Of a stretch of DNA of 64,000 nt, positions 25,641-34,199 are shown one piece after another (position 1 is the first letter of the stretch; every line of letters starts with the position of its first letter). The stretch spans positions 158,115-222,114 of the forward strand of contig NZ_QZMN01000008.1 in the NCBI RefSeq assembly GCF_003702705.1, given 5' to 3'. The notes beneath the pieces are model-generated. The model saw nothing but the letters and a program-made list of their open reading frames with translations, searched no databases and was not told where the DNA came from. The position numbers were made by a program, and so were the translations under genes. The DNA is from Ornithinimicrobium cerasi. GTDB lineage: Bacteria; Actinomycetota; Actinomycetes; Actinomycetales; Dermatophilaceae.

Positions 25641-27347
25641 TCAGAACGTCCCCACCGACCCCACGCGCAGCCGTTCGACGACCGCCATCACCGTCACGGT
25701 GACGACGGCGAGCACGACCGACGCCGCGAGCGCCATCCCGAGGTGCTCGGCGCCGGGACGTGAGATGAGCTGGTAGATCACGACGGGCACCGTGGGCCGG
25801 TCCGGGCGGGCGAGGAACGCCGTCGCACCGAACTCCCCCAGGGACACCGCGAAAGCGAACCCCGTCGCCGCCAGCACCGGCCGCGCCAGCACCGGCCCCT
25901 CGGCGGTCCACGCGGCCCGCCACGGGGGCGCCCCGAGCGCGGCCGCCGCCTCGCGCTGCCGCGGGTCGATCGACCGCAGCACCGGCGTCAGGGTGCGCAC
26001 GACGAGGGGCAGCGCCACCATCGCCTGCGCGACCGGCACCAGCACCGGCGAGGTCCGCAGGTCCAGCGGCGGCCGGTCGAGGGTGATGAGGAAGCCGAAG
26101 CCCACCGTCACCGCCGAGATCCCCAGCGGCAGCATGAACGCCCCGTCCAGCCCCGCGACCACCCGCCGCCAGCCCGCCGCGCGCGGCCGCCGCGACACCA
26201 CGACCGCGACGATCAGCCCCAGCACCATCGCGAGGACGGTCGCGTCGACGGCGGTGCGCAGCGAGTTCTCGACCGCCTCGACCACGCTGACCCGCAGCAC
26301 CGGCGTCGAGTCGGGGTCGGTGAGCGCGCGGTAGTTCTCCAGCGTCCACCGCCCGCCGCGCCGCAGCGAGCGCACGACGAGCGACCCCACGGGGAGCAGC
26401 ACGAACCCCACCGCGAGCGCGGTCACCGCCAGGGCGGGTATGTCGTGGCGCCGCGGCCTCCGGGCCGCCGCCCGGGCCCCCACGCGCCGTCGCGTGCCCT
26501 CGGTGGCCCGGCGGGCACGGGCGGCCAGGGCCAGCATGAGCACCACCGCGACGAGCTGGAGGACCGAGAGCACGGCGGCGCCCCGCAGGTCGAGGAACTG
26601 CGTCGTCAGGAGGTAGATCTCGGTCTCGACGGTGCCGTAGCGCAGCCCGCCGAGCGTGAGCACCACCCCGAACGCCGTGGAGCAGAAGAGGAACACCAGC
26701 GTCGCCGCCGACACGACCGCAGGCGCGAGCGCGGGGAGCGTGACGGTGCGCCATACCTGCCAGGGGTCCGCCCCCAGCGCCGCCGCCGACTCCTCCGCCC
26801 GCCGGTCCAGCCCCTCCCACATCCCGCCGACGGTCCGGACGACCACGGCGAGGTTGAAGAAGACGAAGGCCAGCAGGATCGGCACCCACGTCCCGTCCCA
26901 GCCGAGCGACCCCAGGGGACCACCGCTCGACAGCAGCGACCGGAACATCACCCCCACCACCACCGTCGGCAGCACGAACGGCATCACGACGATCGCCCGC
27001 AGCAGCCCCCGCCCCGGGAAGCGCAGCCGGTAGAGCGCGAACGCCACCGGCAGCCCGAGCACCAGCGTCAGCACCGTGCCCGCGAGCGAGCTCCACAGCG
27101 TGAACCACAGCACCCGCAGCGTCCGCGCCCGCCCGAGCACCTCCGGCACGCCGGACAGGTCGAGGCGACCCTCCGGCAGGAACCCGCGCGCGAGCATCCC
27201 GCCCACCGGGAGGAGGAAGAACACGGCCAGGAACGCCAGCGGCACGAGCGCCGCCAGCCCCAGCGCGACGCCGGGACCGCTCAGGTATGCCGCGCCCCGC
27301 CCGGGTGCCCGGGTGTGCCTCGCTTGCGCCTGAGTGGGCAGAGCCAT
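25641..27347 (-). CDS. thiP: Thiamine ABC transporter permease (two fused permease domains)
   Basis: 568 aa with about 12 helices in two permease halves. Each half has an EAA loop that docks the ATPase: EESAAALGADPWQVW in the first and REAAAALGAPPWRAAW in the second. The fused double-permease layout is that of ThiP/FbpB-type importers. The ATG is five bases past the end of a TPP aptamer whose terminal AGGAAG is also the ribosome site. A decayed second copy lies at 44033-44924. The matching binding-protein gene, thiB, is 13 kb away behind its own riboswitch. Confidence 0.88.
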   Translation of the reverse strand: MALPTQAQARHTRAPGRGAAYLSGPGVALGLAALVPLAFLAVFFLLPVGGMLARGFLPEGRLDLSGVPEVLGRARTLRVLWFTLWSSLAGTVLTLVLGLPVAFALYRLRFPGRGLLRAIVVMPFVLPTVVVGVMFRSLLSSGGPLGSLGWDGTWVPILLAFVFFNLAVVVRTVGGMWEGLDRRAEESAAALGADPWQVWRTVTLPALAPAVVSAATLVFLFCSTAFGVVLTLGGLRYGTVETEIYLLTTQFLDLRGAAVLSVLQLVAVVLMLALAARARRATEGTRRRVGARAAARRPRRHDIPALAVTALAVGFVLLPVGSLVVRSLRRGGRWTLENYRALTDPDSTPVLRVSVVEAVENSLRTAVDATVLAMVLGLIVAVVVSRRPRAAGWRRVVAGLDGAFMLPLGISAVTVGFGFLITLDRPPLDLRTSPVLVPVAQAMVALPLVVRTLTPVLRSIDPRQREAAAALGAPPWRAAWTAEGPVLARPVLAATGFAFAVSLGEFGATAFLARPDRPTVPVVIYQLISRPGAEHLGMALAASVVLAVVTVTVMAVVERLRVGSVGTF

Positions 27348-27351
27348 GGTC

Positions 27352-27442
27352 GACTTCCTACGCCGGTGCTCACCGGATCAGGTTCGGAGGGTCTGCGGCT
27401 GCGGGCCGCACTCTCAGCGCCGGGGCGCTCCCCTGTCGGGTC
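27352..27442 (-). promoter_or_regulatory. TPP riboswitch upstream of thiP
   Basis: On the minus strand the conserved blocks appear in order: GGGGAGC, CTGAGA, GCAGACCCT, GAACCTGATC and CGTAGGAAG. These are the thi-box elements for pyrimidine and pyrophosphate recognition. The final AGGAAG lies six bases from the ATG, so it doubles as Shine-Dalgarno; ligand binding should hide it and block translation. Confidence 0.93.
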
Positions 27443-27773
27443 GGGACTGTCCTCGCAGGATACACGTGCGCAGGAAGTGTGCTCGAGTGACGTCAGGGAC
27501 AGATATAGCCTCGGTAAAGCGTGCGTAAAATCAGCGCCCGGACACTCCGAAAAGACCTCTATTCAAGAACCCTCGAATTGGATACGCTCGCCGTCATCGT
27601 TGGTCCCCGTGTCGAGTAGGAGTGGGACAGATGGGTCTGTGCGTGATGGGGTATGCACGCCGAGCGGGAGAAGATCTGCACGCCCGTGAGGGCGGACCAC
27701 CGACTTGGCCGTCGCCGGTGGTGGCACCGCGCACCTCCCGGCCGGCCTGACAGCCAGCTGGGGAACACAGGTG
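27443..27773. other. Divergent promoter region between thiP and locus A
   Basis: No gene is supported. The stretch 27480-27600 is clearly less GC-rich than its surroundings (TATAGCCTCGGTAAAGC, CGTAAAATC, CTATTCAAGAACC) and should carry promoters for the thiP leader and for the sugar transferase at 27774. No confident -10/-35 pair can be fixed by eye. Confidence 0.5.
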
Positions 27774-28568
27774 ATGTCGATGCGGGCGACTCGATCGGGC
27801 GTGCACGCGTTCCGGCGCGCGGGTTCAGACCTGCCCTTCCCCTCCCCGGCGGGGGTCGCTCCGGCGTTCCCCCCGGCCGCGGCGGCAAGGCTCGGGGGAG
27901 CATCCACCCCCTTCCCCGCGAGCGGCGTCGTGGACACCCTCGCTGCTTCGGCTCACCGCGCCCCCGCGACGCGCTACCCCGAGGTGGCCTCGCAGGCCAA
28001 GCGGCTGATGGATGTCACCGGGGGCCTGATCCTCCTCGTGATCTTCGTCCTGGCACTGCCCGTGCTGGCAACGCTGGTCAAGCTCGACAGCCGGGGCCCG
28101 GTCTTCCACACCCAGGTGCGGGTGGGACTGCACGGCCGGCCGTTCCGCATGTACAAGCTGCGGTCGATGGTCGCGGGGGCCGAGCTCGACGGCCTCGCCC
28201 GCTGGACCTACTGCGGTGATCCCAGGGTCACCAGGTTGGGCCGTATCCTGCGGGCCAGTCACCTGGACGAGATGCCCCAGGCGATCAACATCCTGCGCGG
28301 GGACATGTCCCTGGTCGGTCCCCGGCCCGAGCGTCCCGAGCTCGTCCAGGTGCTCAGCGAACAGTTCGTGCACTTCCCCCTCCGACACAGCGTCAGACCC
28401 GGTCTCACCGGCCTGGCCCAGGTTCGGCACTGCTACACGTCCTCGGTGGCAGACTGGCACGACAAGCTCGCCTACGACCTCGACTACGTCCGCAGGGCCT
28501 CCCTGGTCACCGACCTGCGCATCCTGTTCGCCACCGTCGTCGAGGTCGTCCGACTCAAGGGGATGTGA
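27774..28568 (+). CDS. Initiating sugar-phosphate transferase (polyprenyl-phosphate sugar phosphotransferase), locus A
   Basis: 264 aa from ATG 27774. After an 80-residue Ala/Pro-rich N-terminus comes one hydrophobic segment (GGLILLVIFVLALPVLATLV) and the catalytic domain. It has KLDSRGPVFHTQVRVG, the MYKLRSM motif, RASHLDEMPQAINILRGDMSLVGPRPE and HSVRPGLTGLAQV, all diagnostic. It transfers a sugar-1-phosphate from a UDP-sugar to undecaprenyl phosphate, starting repeat-unit synthesis. It lacks the multi-helix N-terminal part of WcaJ. It overlaps the next gene by 4 bp (GTGA) and heads a three-gene plus-strand unit. Confidence 0.9.
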   Translation: MSMRATRSGVHAFRRAGSDLPFPSPAGVAPAFPPAAAARLGGASTPFPASGVVDTLAASAHRAPATRYPEVASQAKRLMDVTGGLILLVIFVLALPVLATLVKLDSRGPVFHTQVRVGLHGRPFRMYKLRSMVAGAELDGLARWTYCGDPRVTRLGRILRASHLDEMPQAINILRGDMSLVGPRPERPELVQVLSEQFVHFPLRHSVRPGLTGLAQVRHCYTSSVADWHDKLAYDLDYVRRASLVTDLRILFATVVEVVRLKGM

Positions 28569-29650
28569 CGCCGGTGCCGGACCAGGCTGCGCGGATCGCC
28601 GTCATCTGTCTGGAGAGCACCGCACCGGGCACCGCGCCGGGTTACCACCTGACGGGAACGCTGCGCCGTCTCGAGGTTGTCGGCGTCCGCGACCCCATGG
28701 TCGTGGCCGACGATTCCGGCCGGTCCCGGGCGCGGCGACTGGCACGTCTCCTCCGCCGGAGCTGGGGTGCGGCGCATCACCACGACGTCGTGGTGATGCG
28801 TTGGCACCTGCTGGCAGCGGTGGCGCTGCTGCCCTGGCGGGTCGCCGGTCGCCGGATCGTGCTCCTCGTGCCCGGCGTGCCGAGCGACGTCTTCTCCAGC
28901 CATGGGTGGCTGCGCCCCTTCGGCCGACTCCTGACCACCTCAAGCGTCGCCTCGTGGCGCTGGGCGGACGCGATCGTGGCGTCCCACGCGGGCATCGCCC
29001 GCCAGATCGCTCAGGTCGCGCCCGGGTTGAGGGCGACCGTGGGAGTCGCACCCAACGGTCCGCCCCCTGTCGTCGCCGCCCTCCCTGACGTGCATCGCGA
29101 GCGTCGGTACGTCGTCTTCGCCGGCAGCCTCGCCCGGTGGCAGGGCTTGCCGCTGATGCTGGAGGCGCTCGCCCACCCGGAGTGGCCGGAGGAGGTGGAC
29201 CTGGTCGTGATCGGCGACGGTGCCGAGACGCAACGCCTCCAGACCGCGACCGACCAGCGGCTCGTGTGGATGGGGCGGCTCGACCCCTCCCGGACTCAGG
29301 CCCACCTGCGGGGTGCGCTCGCAAGCCTGAGCGTCAAGACGTTCGGCCCGGCTACCGAGCACGGCATCTCTCCCTTCAAGGTCGCCGAGGCGCACGCTCT
29401 CGGGGTGCCGGTGGTGGCCACCGACCTGCCCGGGCAGGGTGACTACCTTCGCGCCCAGGGGGGTGGCCTCATCATCGGGCAGGACCCTGCCGAGCTGGCC
29501 CGGGCGGTGCGCACCCTGCTCGACCCCGGCATCCGCGAGCCCCTGGTCGAGCAGGCGAGGGCAGCAGGTGCGCGGAACGGCTGGGAGCGGGACGCGGGGG
29601 TGCTCGCAGAGGCCGTCGGTATGCCGCAGCGGCGGGCGTCGGCGCGGTGA
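28565..29650 (+). CDS. Glycosyltransferase, GT4-like (locus A)
   Basis: 361 aa, start GTG overlapping the previous stop. GT-B fold: the acceptor domain has PGYHLTGTLRRLEV and VVVMRWHLLAAVALL; the donor domain has VFAGSLARWQGLPLMLEA, VDLVVIGDGAETQRL and EHGISPFKVAEAHALGVPVVATD. It probably adds the second sugar to the lipid-linked repeat unit started by the upstream transferase. It is coupled by 4 bp overlap to the polymerase gene downstream. Confidence 0.85.
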   Translation: MTPVPDQAARIAVICLESTAPGTAPGYHLTGTLRRLEVVGVRDPMVVADDSGRSRARRLARLLRRSWGAAHHHDVVVMRWHLLAAVALLPWRVAGRRIVLLVPGVPSDVFSSHGWLRPFGRLLTTSSVASWRWADAIVASHAGIARQIAQVAPGLRATVGVAPNGPPPVVAALPDVHRERRYVVFAGSLARWQGLPLMLEALAHPEWPEEVDLVVIGDGAETQRLQTATDQRLVWMGRLDPSRTQAHLRGALASLSVKTFGPATEHGISPFKVAEAHALGVPVVATDLPGQGDYLRAQGGGLIIGQDPAELARAVRTLLDPGIREPLVEQARAAGARNGWERDAGVLAEAVGMPQRRASAR

Positions 29651-30948
29651 CCGCCGTCGCCCTCGGGCTGTTCCTCGCCTACCTCACGCTCGGGGAACGG
29701 GTGCACCTCGGGCGGGCACCCGGGTTTCCCGGCCTGCCGGTGCTGGAGGTGCTGTTCGTCGGTGGAGCGTTCCTGGCCTGGTTCCTCGCGGGCAGGCCGA
29801 TGCCCAAGGCCCGCGGCGCCACGGTCGTGACCGTCGGCCCGCTCCTGCTCCTGCTCCTGCTCCTGCCTTTGATCGGGGTGGTCCTGGGCACCTACGGGGT
29901 GACCACTCTCTACTCGTGGATGGTGGCCCTGGTGCCGCTCGCCGTCCTGGCCCTCACCGCCACGGCCGGGGCCAGGATCGTGCCCGTCTGCTACGCCGCG
30001 GTCCTCATCCAGGGGGTCTACGGACTCGCTCAGACCCTCTACCGGGTCGGTGTCCTCCCGGAAGCGGTCGGGCTCCCCATCCAGCAGTGGGACGCGGAGA
30101 CGCAGCGCTCCCTCAGCGAGGCCTACGTCATCTACGGTCGCTCGACCGGTCTGTTCATCAACGCCAACACGTTCGCCCTGTGGTCCGGCGTCGCCCTGGC
30201 CTTTTCCTACTTCTACCTGAGCGGCCTGCGCCGGTACAGCGGCCTGGCGATCTCCGCGCTGGGCATCGCCGGCAGCCAGTCGCGTACCGGGTTGGTGTGC
30301 CTGCTGGTCCTGCTGGTCATCTGGGCGGTCCACACCGTGCGCACCTCCCAGGCCGTGAGCCGCAACATCCTGCCCGTGCTCGTGCTCGCCCTGCCCCTGC
30401 TGGTGATCGGCCAGGCGATGGGCCTCTTCCGACGGCTCCTGAGCAGCCAGCTCGCCGACCGGCTGATCTCCGCGCTCTCGATCATCGACGAGGGGGTGGG
30501 GGCGGACAGCAACGTGCTGGGCCGGGTCGAGGCCTGGCAGCTCGCGCTGCAGTACTCGCCCCTGGACCCTCGCTTCGCCATGGGGACCCTCGGCCCCCCC
30601 CAGGTGCAGTTCATCAGTTTTATCGACAACCAGTTTGTGGCCTTCTACCTCCAGGGCGGGCCTCTTCTCGTCGGGGCCTACCTGCTGGCGCTGTGCTCAC
30701 CGCTGGTGCTGCGCCGGCTCGGCGTGCGACGGGTCGCCCCCCTGGCGGCCGTCAGCATCGTCGTCGTCCTGGAGTCGACGACGATGACCCCGATGTTCAC
30801 GGCGCAGGCGACGGGCCTGGTGTGGGTGGTCGCCATGCTGACGACGATGGGCCTCCACCTCGGCCACGAGGCTCCCGTACACGACCCGGAAGCGGTCCAC
30901 GCCATACCCCCGCGCGCGAGCCCGCATGGTCTCGACGTCGGGCGGTGA
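29647..30948 (+). CDS. O-antigen polymerase/ligase-like protein (Wzy-like), locus A
   Basis: 433 aa with about 10-12 helices (for example LLLLLLLLPLIGVVLG and VLVLALPLLVIGQAMG). A large loop between late helices, from about residue 255 to 330, contains GRVEAWQLALQYSPLDPRFAMGT, the position and style of the Wzy_C loop. It polymerises repeat units on the outer face of the membrane. Its final 252 bp overlap the convergent glycosyltransferase gene on the other strand, where the C-terminal 30 residues are Pro/His-rich and not membrane-like. Confidence 0.75.
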   Translation: MTAVALGLFLAYLTLGERVHLGRAPGFPGLPVLEVLFVGGAFLAWFLAGRPMPKARGATVVTVGPLLLLLLLLPLIGVVLGTYGVTTLYSWMVALVPLAVLALTATAGARIVPVCYAAVLIQGVYGLAQTLYRVGVLPEAVGLPIQQWDAETQRSLSEAYVIYGRSTGLFINANTFALWSGVALAFSYFYLSGLRRYSGLAISALGIAGSQSRTGLVCLLVLLVIWAVHTVRTSQAVSRNILPVLVLALPLLVIGQAMGLFRRLLSSQLADRLISALSIIDEGVGADSNVLGRVEAWQLALQYSPLDPRFAMGTLGPPQVQFISFIDNQFVAFYLQGGPLLVGAYLLALCSPLVLRRLGVRRVAPLAAVSIVVVLESTTMTPMFTAQATGLVWVVAMLTTMGLHLGHEAPVHDPEAVHAIPPRASPHGLDVGR

Positions 30949-31944
30949 GGACAGGATCCCCTCCACCGCGTCGGCCCACGCCGCGGCGTCCTCGTCGGTC
31001 AGGACCGCACCGACCCCGTCCCCGAGCAGCTCCGCCGAGCCACGGTTGCGGCGGGCGACGACGGGGGTGCCGGCCGCGAGTGCCTCGATGACCACCCGGG
31101 GCAGGCCCTCGCGGTGGCTGGGAGCCAGCAGCACCTGGGCGTGGGCCATCCACCGCGGCACGACGTCGGTTCGGTCGAGGAGGCGCAACCACGGACGGGC
31201 CGACGTCGCTGCCTCGAGCTCGCCCGCGAGCGGGCCCTCCCCGATCACCACAAGGTCGAGCTCCAGTCCCTGCGCACGGCAGGCATCCACGACGTGCACT
31301 GCCCACATCGGGTCCTTGTTGCTGTTGAGGTCACCGACGAAGAGGGCGTAGGGCACGTGTGCCGGGAGCTCCCGGGGAAGGTCAGAGGCGCGGTGCTCGT
31401 CGAGCGGCACACCCGCGCCCGGCAGCGCCGTCAGGACCCTGGGCCGCAGGAACCGTGGCAGAGCCCGGACGAACCGCTGGTCCGCCTCGCTCACGGTCGC
31501 CAGCGCGAGCGTCCGGTGGGCGAGCGCCACCTCGACGAGCCGGACGGCGTGCGACTGGAGACTCCGCTCACCGGGCTGGAAGTGGAAGCCGTGGACGACG
31601 TAGACCGTGCGTCCCCGGGAACGGCGAGTCCCCACCAACCGCCACAGCACCGAGATGATCGGCGACTGCACCTGCACCAGGTCCCAGTCCTGCCGGCTGA
31701 GGTGACGAAGGTGCCGGGCCAGCTGGAGCAGGGTGCCTGGCCGCAGACTTCGCTCCGCCCGCAGCGCGTGGAAGGTGCTGCCGGGGTTCCGCGCCGTCAG
31801 CGCTTCTGTCCAGGCGTCGCGTGCAGCGGCGAAGGTGATCACGTAGCCCCGGTCCTGGAGCACGCGCCAGGCCTCCGGGCTCTGCAGCGCCAGGCTTCTC
31901 GAGACGGTGGCGACGGTGAGGGCCCGGGGCCGAGCGGTGTCCAT
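30697..31944 (-). CDS. Glycosyltransferase, GT4-like, with overlapping C-terminal tail (locus A)
   Basis: 415 aa. GT-B signatures: SRQDWDLVQVQSPIISVLW and HGFHFQPGERS in the N-half; FVGDLNSNKDPMWAVHV, VVIGEGPLAGELEAA and SHREGLPRVVIEALAAGTPVVAR in the donor half. The fold should end near GVDRFRVVYGSLVAEVE; the remaining 50 residues are His/Arg/Asp-rich and read antisense to the Wzy-like gene. Either the stop was lost by a frameshift or the tail is real. It is the last gene of a five-gene minus-strand unit beginning at 36575. Confidence 0.8.
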   Translation of the reverse strand: MDTARPRALTVATVSRSLALQSPEAWRVLQDRGYVITFAAARDAWTEALTARNPGSTFHALRAERSLRPGTLLQLARHLRHLSRQDWDLVQVQSPIISVLWRLVGTRRSRGRTVYVVHGFHFQPGERSLQSHAVRLVEVALAHRTLALATVSEADQRFVRALPRFLRPRVLTALPGAGVPLDEHRASDLPRELPAHVPYALFVGDLNSNKDPMWAVHVVDACRAQGLELDLVVIGEGPLAGELEAATSARPWLRLLDRTDVVPRWMAHAQVLLAPSHREGLPRVVIEALAAGTPVVARRNRGSAELLGDGVGAVLTDEDAAAWADAVEGILSSPPDVETMRARARGYGVDRFRVVYGSLVAEVEAHRRQHGDHPHQARRLRREHRGHRRRLQDDDDADGRQGGDPSHAEPAQHQR

Positions 31945-31947
31945 GCA

Positions 31948-33141
31948 TCATCCTGACACCCCGGGGGAGGGTGACGACTCCCCGCCGGCCGGCGTCCCGC
32001 GCGCCTCCCCGCAGGAGCGATAGAGCTCGAGCTCCCGCGCCGCCACCCTGCTCCAGCCGAACGGCCGCGCCGCCTCCACCAGGAGATCCCGGGACCGGTC
32101 GCCGGACCGCAGCACCCGCACGACCGCACCCGCCAACCTGTGCTCGAGGTCGGGTCCGTCCGGGACCACGCACTCGGGGTCGAGGACCGTCTCCGGGATG
32201 CCCCCGACCGCGGTCCCGACGACCGGCGTGCCGGCGGCGTAGGCCTCCATCATGACGGTGGGTCCTCCCTCGGCCCGGCTCAGGAGGACGAGAACGTGGG
32301 CGCGCGCCATCAGCCGGGCGACCGAAGCCTGGTCCAGCCGTCCCATGAACCGCACCGACGCTCCCCCCAGCTCCCGACGCAGCGCCGGACCGAGCGAGCC
32401 CGCACCGACGACGACGAGCTGAGCGTCCGGCACCGCGGTCCGGACCTCGCGCCAGACGGAGGGCAGCCGGTCCACCCCCTTGACCCGCTCGAGGTTGCCG
32501 ACGTAGAGCACGGTGGGTGCCGTCGCGCGCGGCCCCGGCCGGAAGGCGGACAGGTCCACCCCGTTGTGGATGACGTGCGCCCGCGGGTGCGGGGGGACGA
32601 AGGTATGCGCGTGGTCCCGGAGCGCGGTGCTGACGTAGCTGGTGGCGCAGGCACCGGCCAGCACGCGGCCGTAGAGGGCGGCCCGCTGCGGCATGAGGAG
32701 GTTGACGTCGGTCCCGTGCATGCTGACGACGTAGGGAACACCCAGGCGGGTGGCCACCCGCGAGGCCACCAGGCCGGCCGGGAGGTCGTACATCCCGTGG
32801 GCATGGATCACGTCCACAGGTCCCGACACCTGGTCCACCACCGAGGCGGCCACGTCAGCGACCCACCGCCGGCCGGACGGGGCGTCCAGGCGGCGTCGGC
32901 GGGCGTGTCTCAGCCCCAGCGGCGCAGTGACGGTCAGGAAGGGGTCCAGCGGTGCCTCGTCGGCCTCACGGCCCGACACGGACCGGAGCAGGAGGGCGGC
33001 ACGGGTCCAGCTCGGCTGGATGCCGACCGGCACGACCTCGACCCCGAGCTCGTGCAGCGCGTGGAGCCTGGACCGGATGAAGGTCGCCCCGTTGGGCACG
33101 CCCCGGGTGGGGTAGAGGTTGGTCAGCAGCAGGACCCTCAC
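31948..33141 (-). CDS. Glycosyltransferase, GT4-like (locus A)
   Basis: 397 aa from a GTG overlapping the upstream stop (GTGA). Starts VRVLLLTNLYPTRGVPNGAT with IHAHGMYDLPAGLVA and VSMHGTDVNLL in the acceptor half, and HNGVDLSAFRPG, VLYVGNLERVKGVDRL, FMGRLDQASVARL and AEGGPTVMMEAYAAGTPVVGTA in the donor half. This type (YPTRGVPNGATF, MHGTDVN) is common among capsule and exopolysaccharide transferases. It adds a sugar on the cytoplasmic face. Confidence 0.88.
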   Translation of the reverse strand: MRVLLLTNLYPTRGVPNGATFIRSRLHALHELGVEVVPVGIQPSWTRAALLLRSVSGREADEAPLDPFLTVTAPLGLRHARRRRLDAPSGRRWVADVAASVVDQVSGPVDVIHAHGMYDLPAGLVASRVATRLGVPYVVSMHGTDVNLLMPQRAALYGRVLAGACATSYVSTALRDHAHTFVPPHPRAHVIHNGVDLSAFRPGPRATAPTVLYVGNLERVKGVDRLPSVWREVRTAVPDAQLVVVGAGSLGPALRRELGGASVRFMGRLDQASVARLMARAHVLVLLSRAEGGPTVMMEAYAAGTPVVGTAVGGIPETVLDPECVVPDGPDLEHRLAGAVVRVLRSGDRSRDLLVEAARPFGWSRVAARELELYRSCGEARGTPAGGESSPSPGVSG

Positions 33142-34199
33142 GGTGTCCCTCCGCCGCGGCTGAGCCGGCCAAGGACCGACCGCAGCGTGAGGTAGGACCG
33201 GTAGACCGCGGGGTAGCGGTCGCCGGAGCCGACGAGGACCGCCGCCCGGGCCGCCAGCACCGGATCGCGCCACAGGATCCTGGCGGGGTCCCGCCACCGG
33301 GTCCCGTCGAGCGCGGCCCGGAGGTACGCCTGCCGCGTCCGCGGGTCGAACCCGGCCCGCATCGCCGTGCCGGCGACGGCCAGGTGCCACTCCCGGTAGC
33401 GGAACCGGCGCAGCGCGGCGTCCACCACGACGTCCTGGACGGGCCCGACGGGGTGCACCCGGGCCAGCTCGGCCACGCGCTCCCCGATGCGCAGCGACTC
33501 CTGCAGGGTGGCCAGCGGGGGGTGCTGCCCGGTGGTCAACGACCCGGGCCGTTGCACGTGGTGGAACAGCACGTCGGGCAGCAGGTATGTCGTGGCCTGA
33601 CGGGCCATGACCTCCACGGACCCGGCGAAGTCGGACCGGGTCCGTTGCTCCGGGAAGGGCGCGGTCCCGAGGACCTCCCGCGCGAAGAGCTTGTTCCACA
33701 GGTAGCCCCGGATCCGTCCGTCGAGGATCGCCAGACCGATGTGTCCGCCCGTCAGCAGGATCGGTCGCCTGACGACGCCGAGCAGCTCGCGGCGCTTCCC
33801 ACGGGGGTCGACCAGGTCCGCCCCGCACCCGACGACGGGAGCACCGGAGGCGACGCGCGCGGCATAGAGGGTCTCCACGATCCCGGTGTCCCAGCGGTCG
33901 TCCCAGTCCACGAACCAGATCATCTCGCCCCGAGCCTGGGAGAGACCGAGGTTGCGGGCGCCGGCGACGCCACGGTGCACGGTCGGTGAGACCACCGTCG
34001 TCCGCAGCCCCTGCCAGTCGGTGGCGCGGAGCAGGTCCGCGGTGCCGTCGGTGGACCCGTCGTCGACCACGACGAGCTCGTCCGCGAGGGACAGGGTTGC
34101 CCGCAGCGCGTCGAGGGTGGCGGCCAGGCCGGGCCCCGGGTCGCGGACGGGCAGGACCGCGCTCACGCGCACCGTCGGCTGCGACGCACCGTCACCCAC
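33138..34199 (-). CDS. Glycosyltransferase family 2
   Basis: 353 aa from GTG 34199 (the longer reading to 34241 lies inside the upstream gene). GT-A fold: VSAVLPVRDPGPGLAATLDALR, DELVVVDDGSTDGTADLL, GVAGARNLGLSQARGEMIWFVDWDDRW with the DxD-type motif, then a helical C-terminal half. It is an inverting transferase of unknown donor. The 8-bp overlap with the upstream gene and the 4-bp overlap downstream place it in the same operon as the flippase. Confidence 0.88.
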   Translation of the reverse strand: MGDGASQPTVRVSAVLPVRDPGPGLAATLDALRATLSLADELVVVDDGSTDGTADLLRATDWQGLRTTVVSPTVHRGVAGARNLGLSQARGEMIWFVDWDDRWDTGIVETLYAARVASGAPVVGCGADLVDPRGKRRELLGVVRRPILLTGGHIGLAILDGRIRGYLWNKLFAREVLGTAPFPEQRTRSDFAGSVEVMARQATTYLLPDVLFHHVQRPGSLTTGQHPPLATLQESLRIGERVAELARVHPVGPVQDVVVDAALRRFRYREWHLAVAGTAMRAGFDPRTRQAYLRAALDGTRWRDPARILWRDPVLAARAAVLVGSGDRYPAVYRSYLTLRSVLGRLSRGGGTP

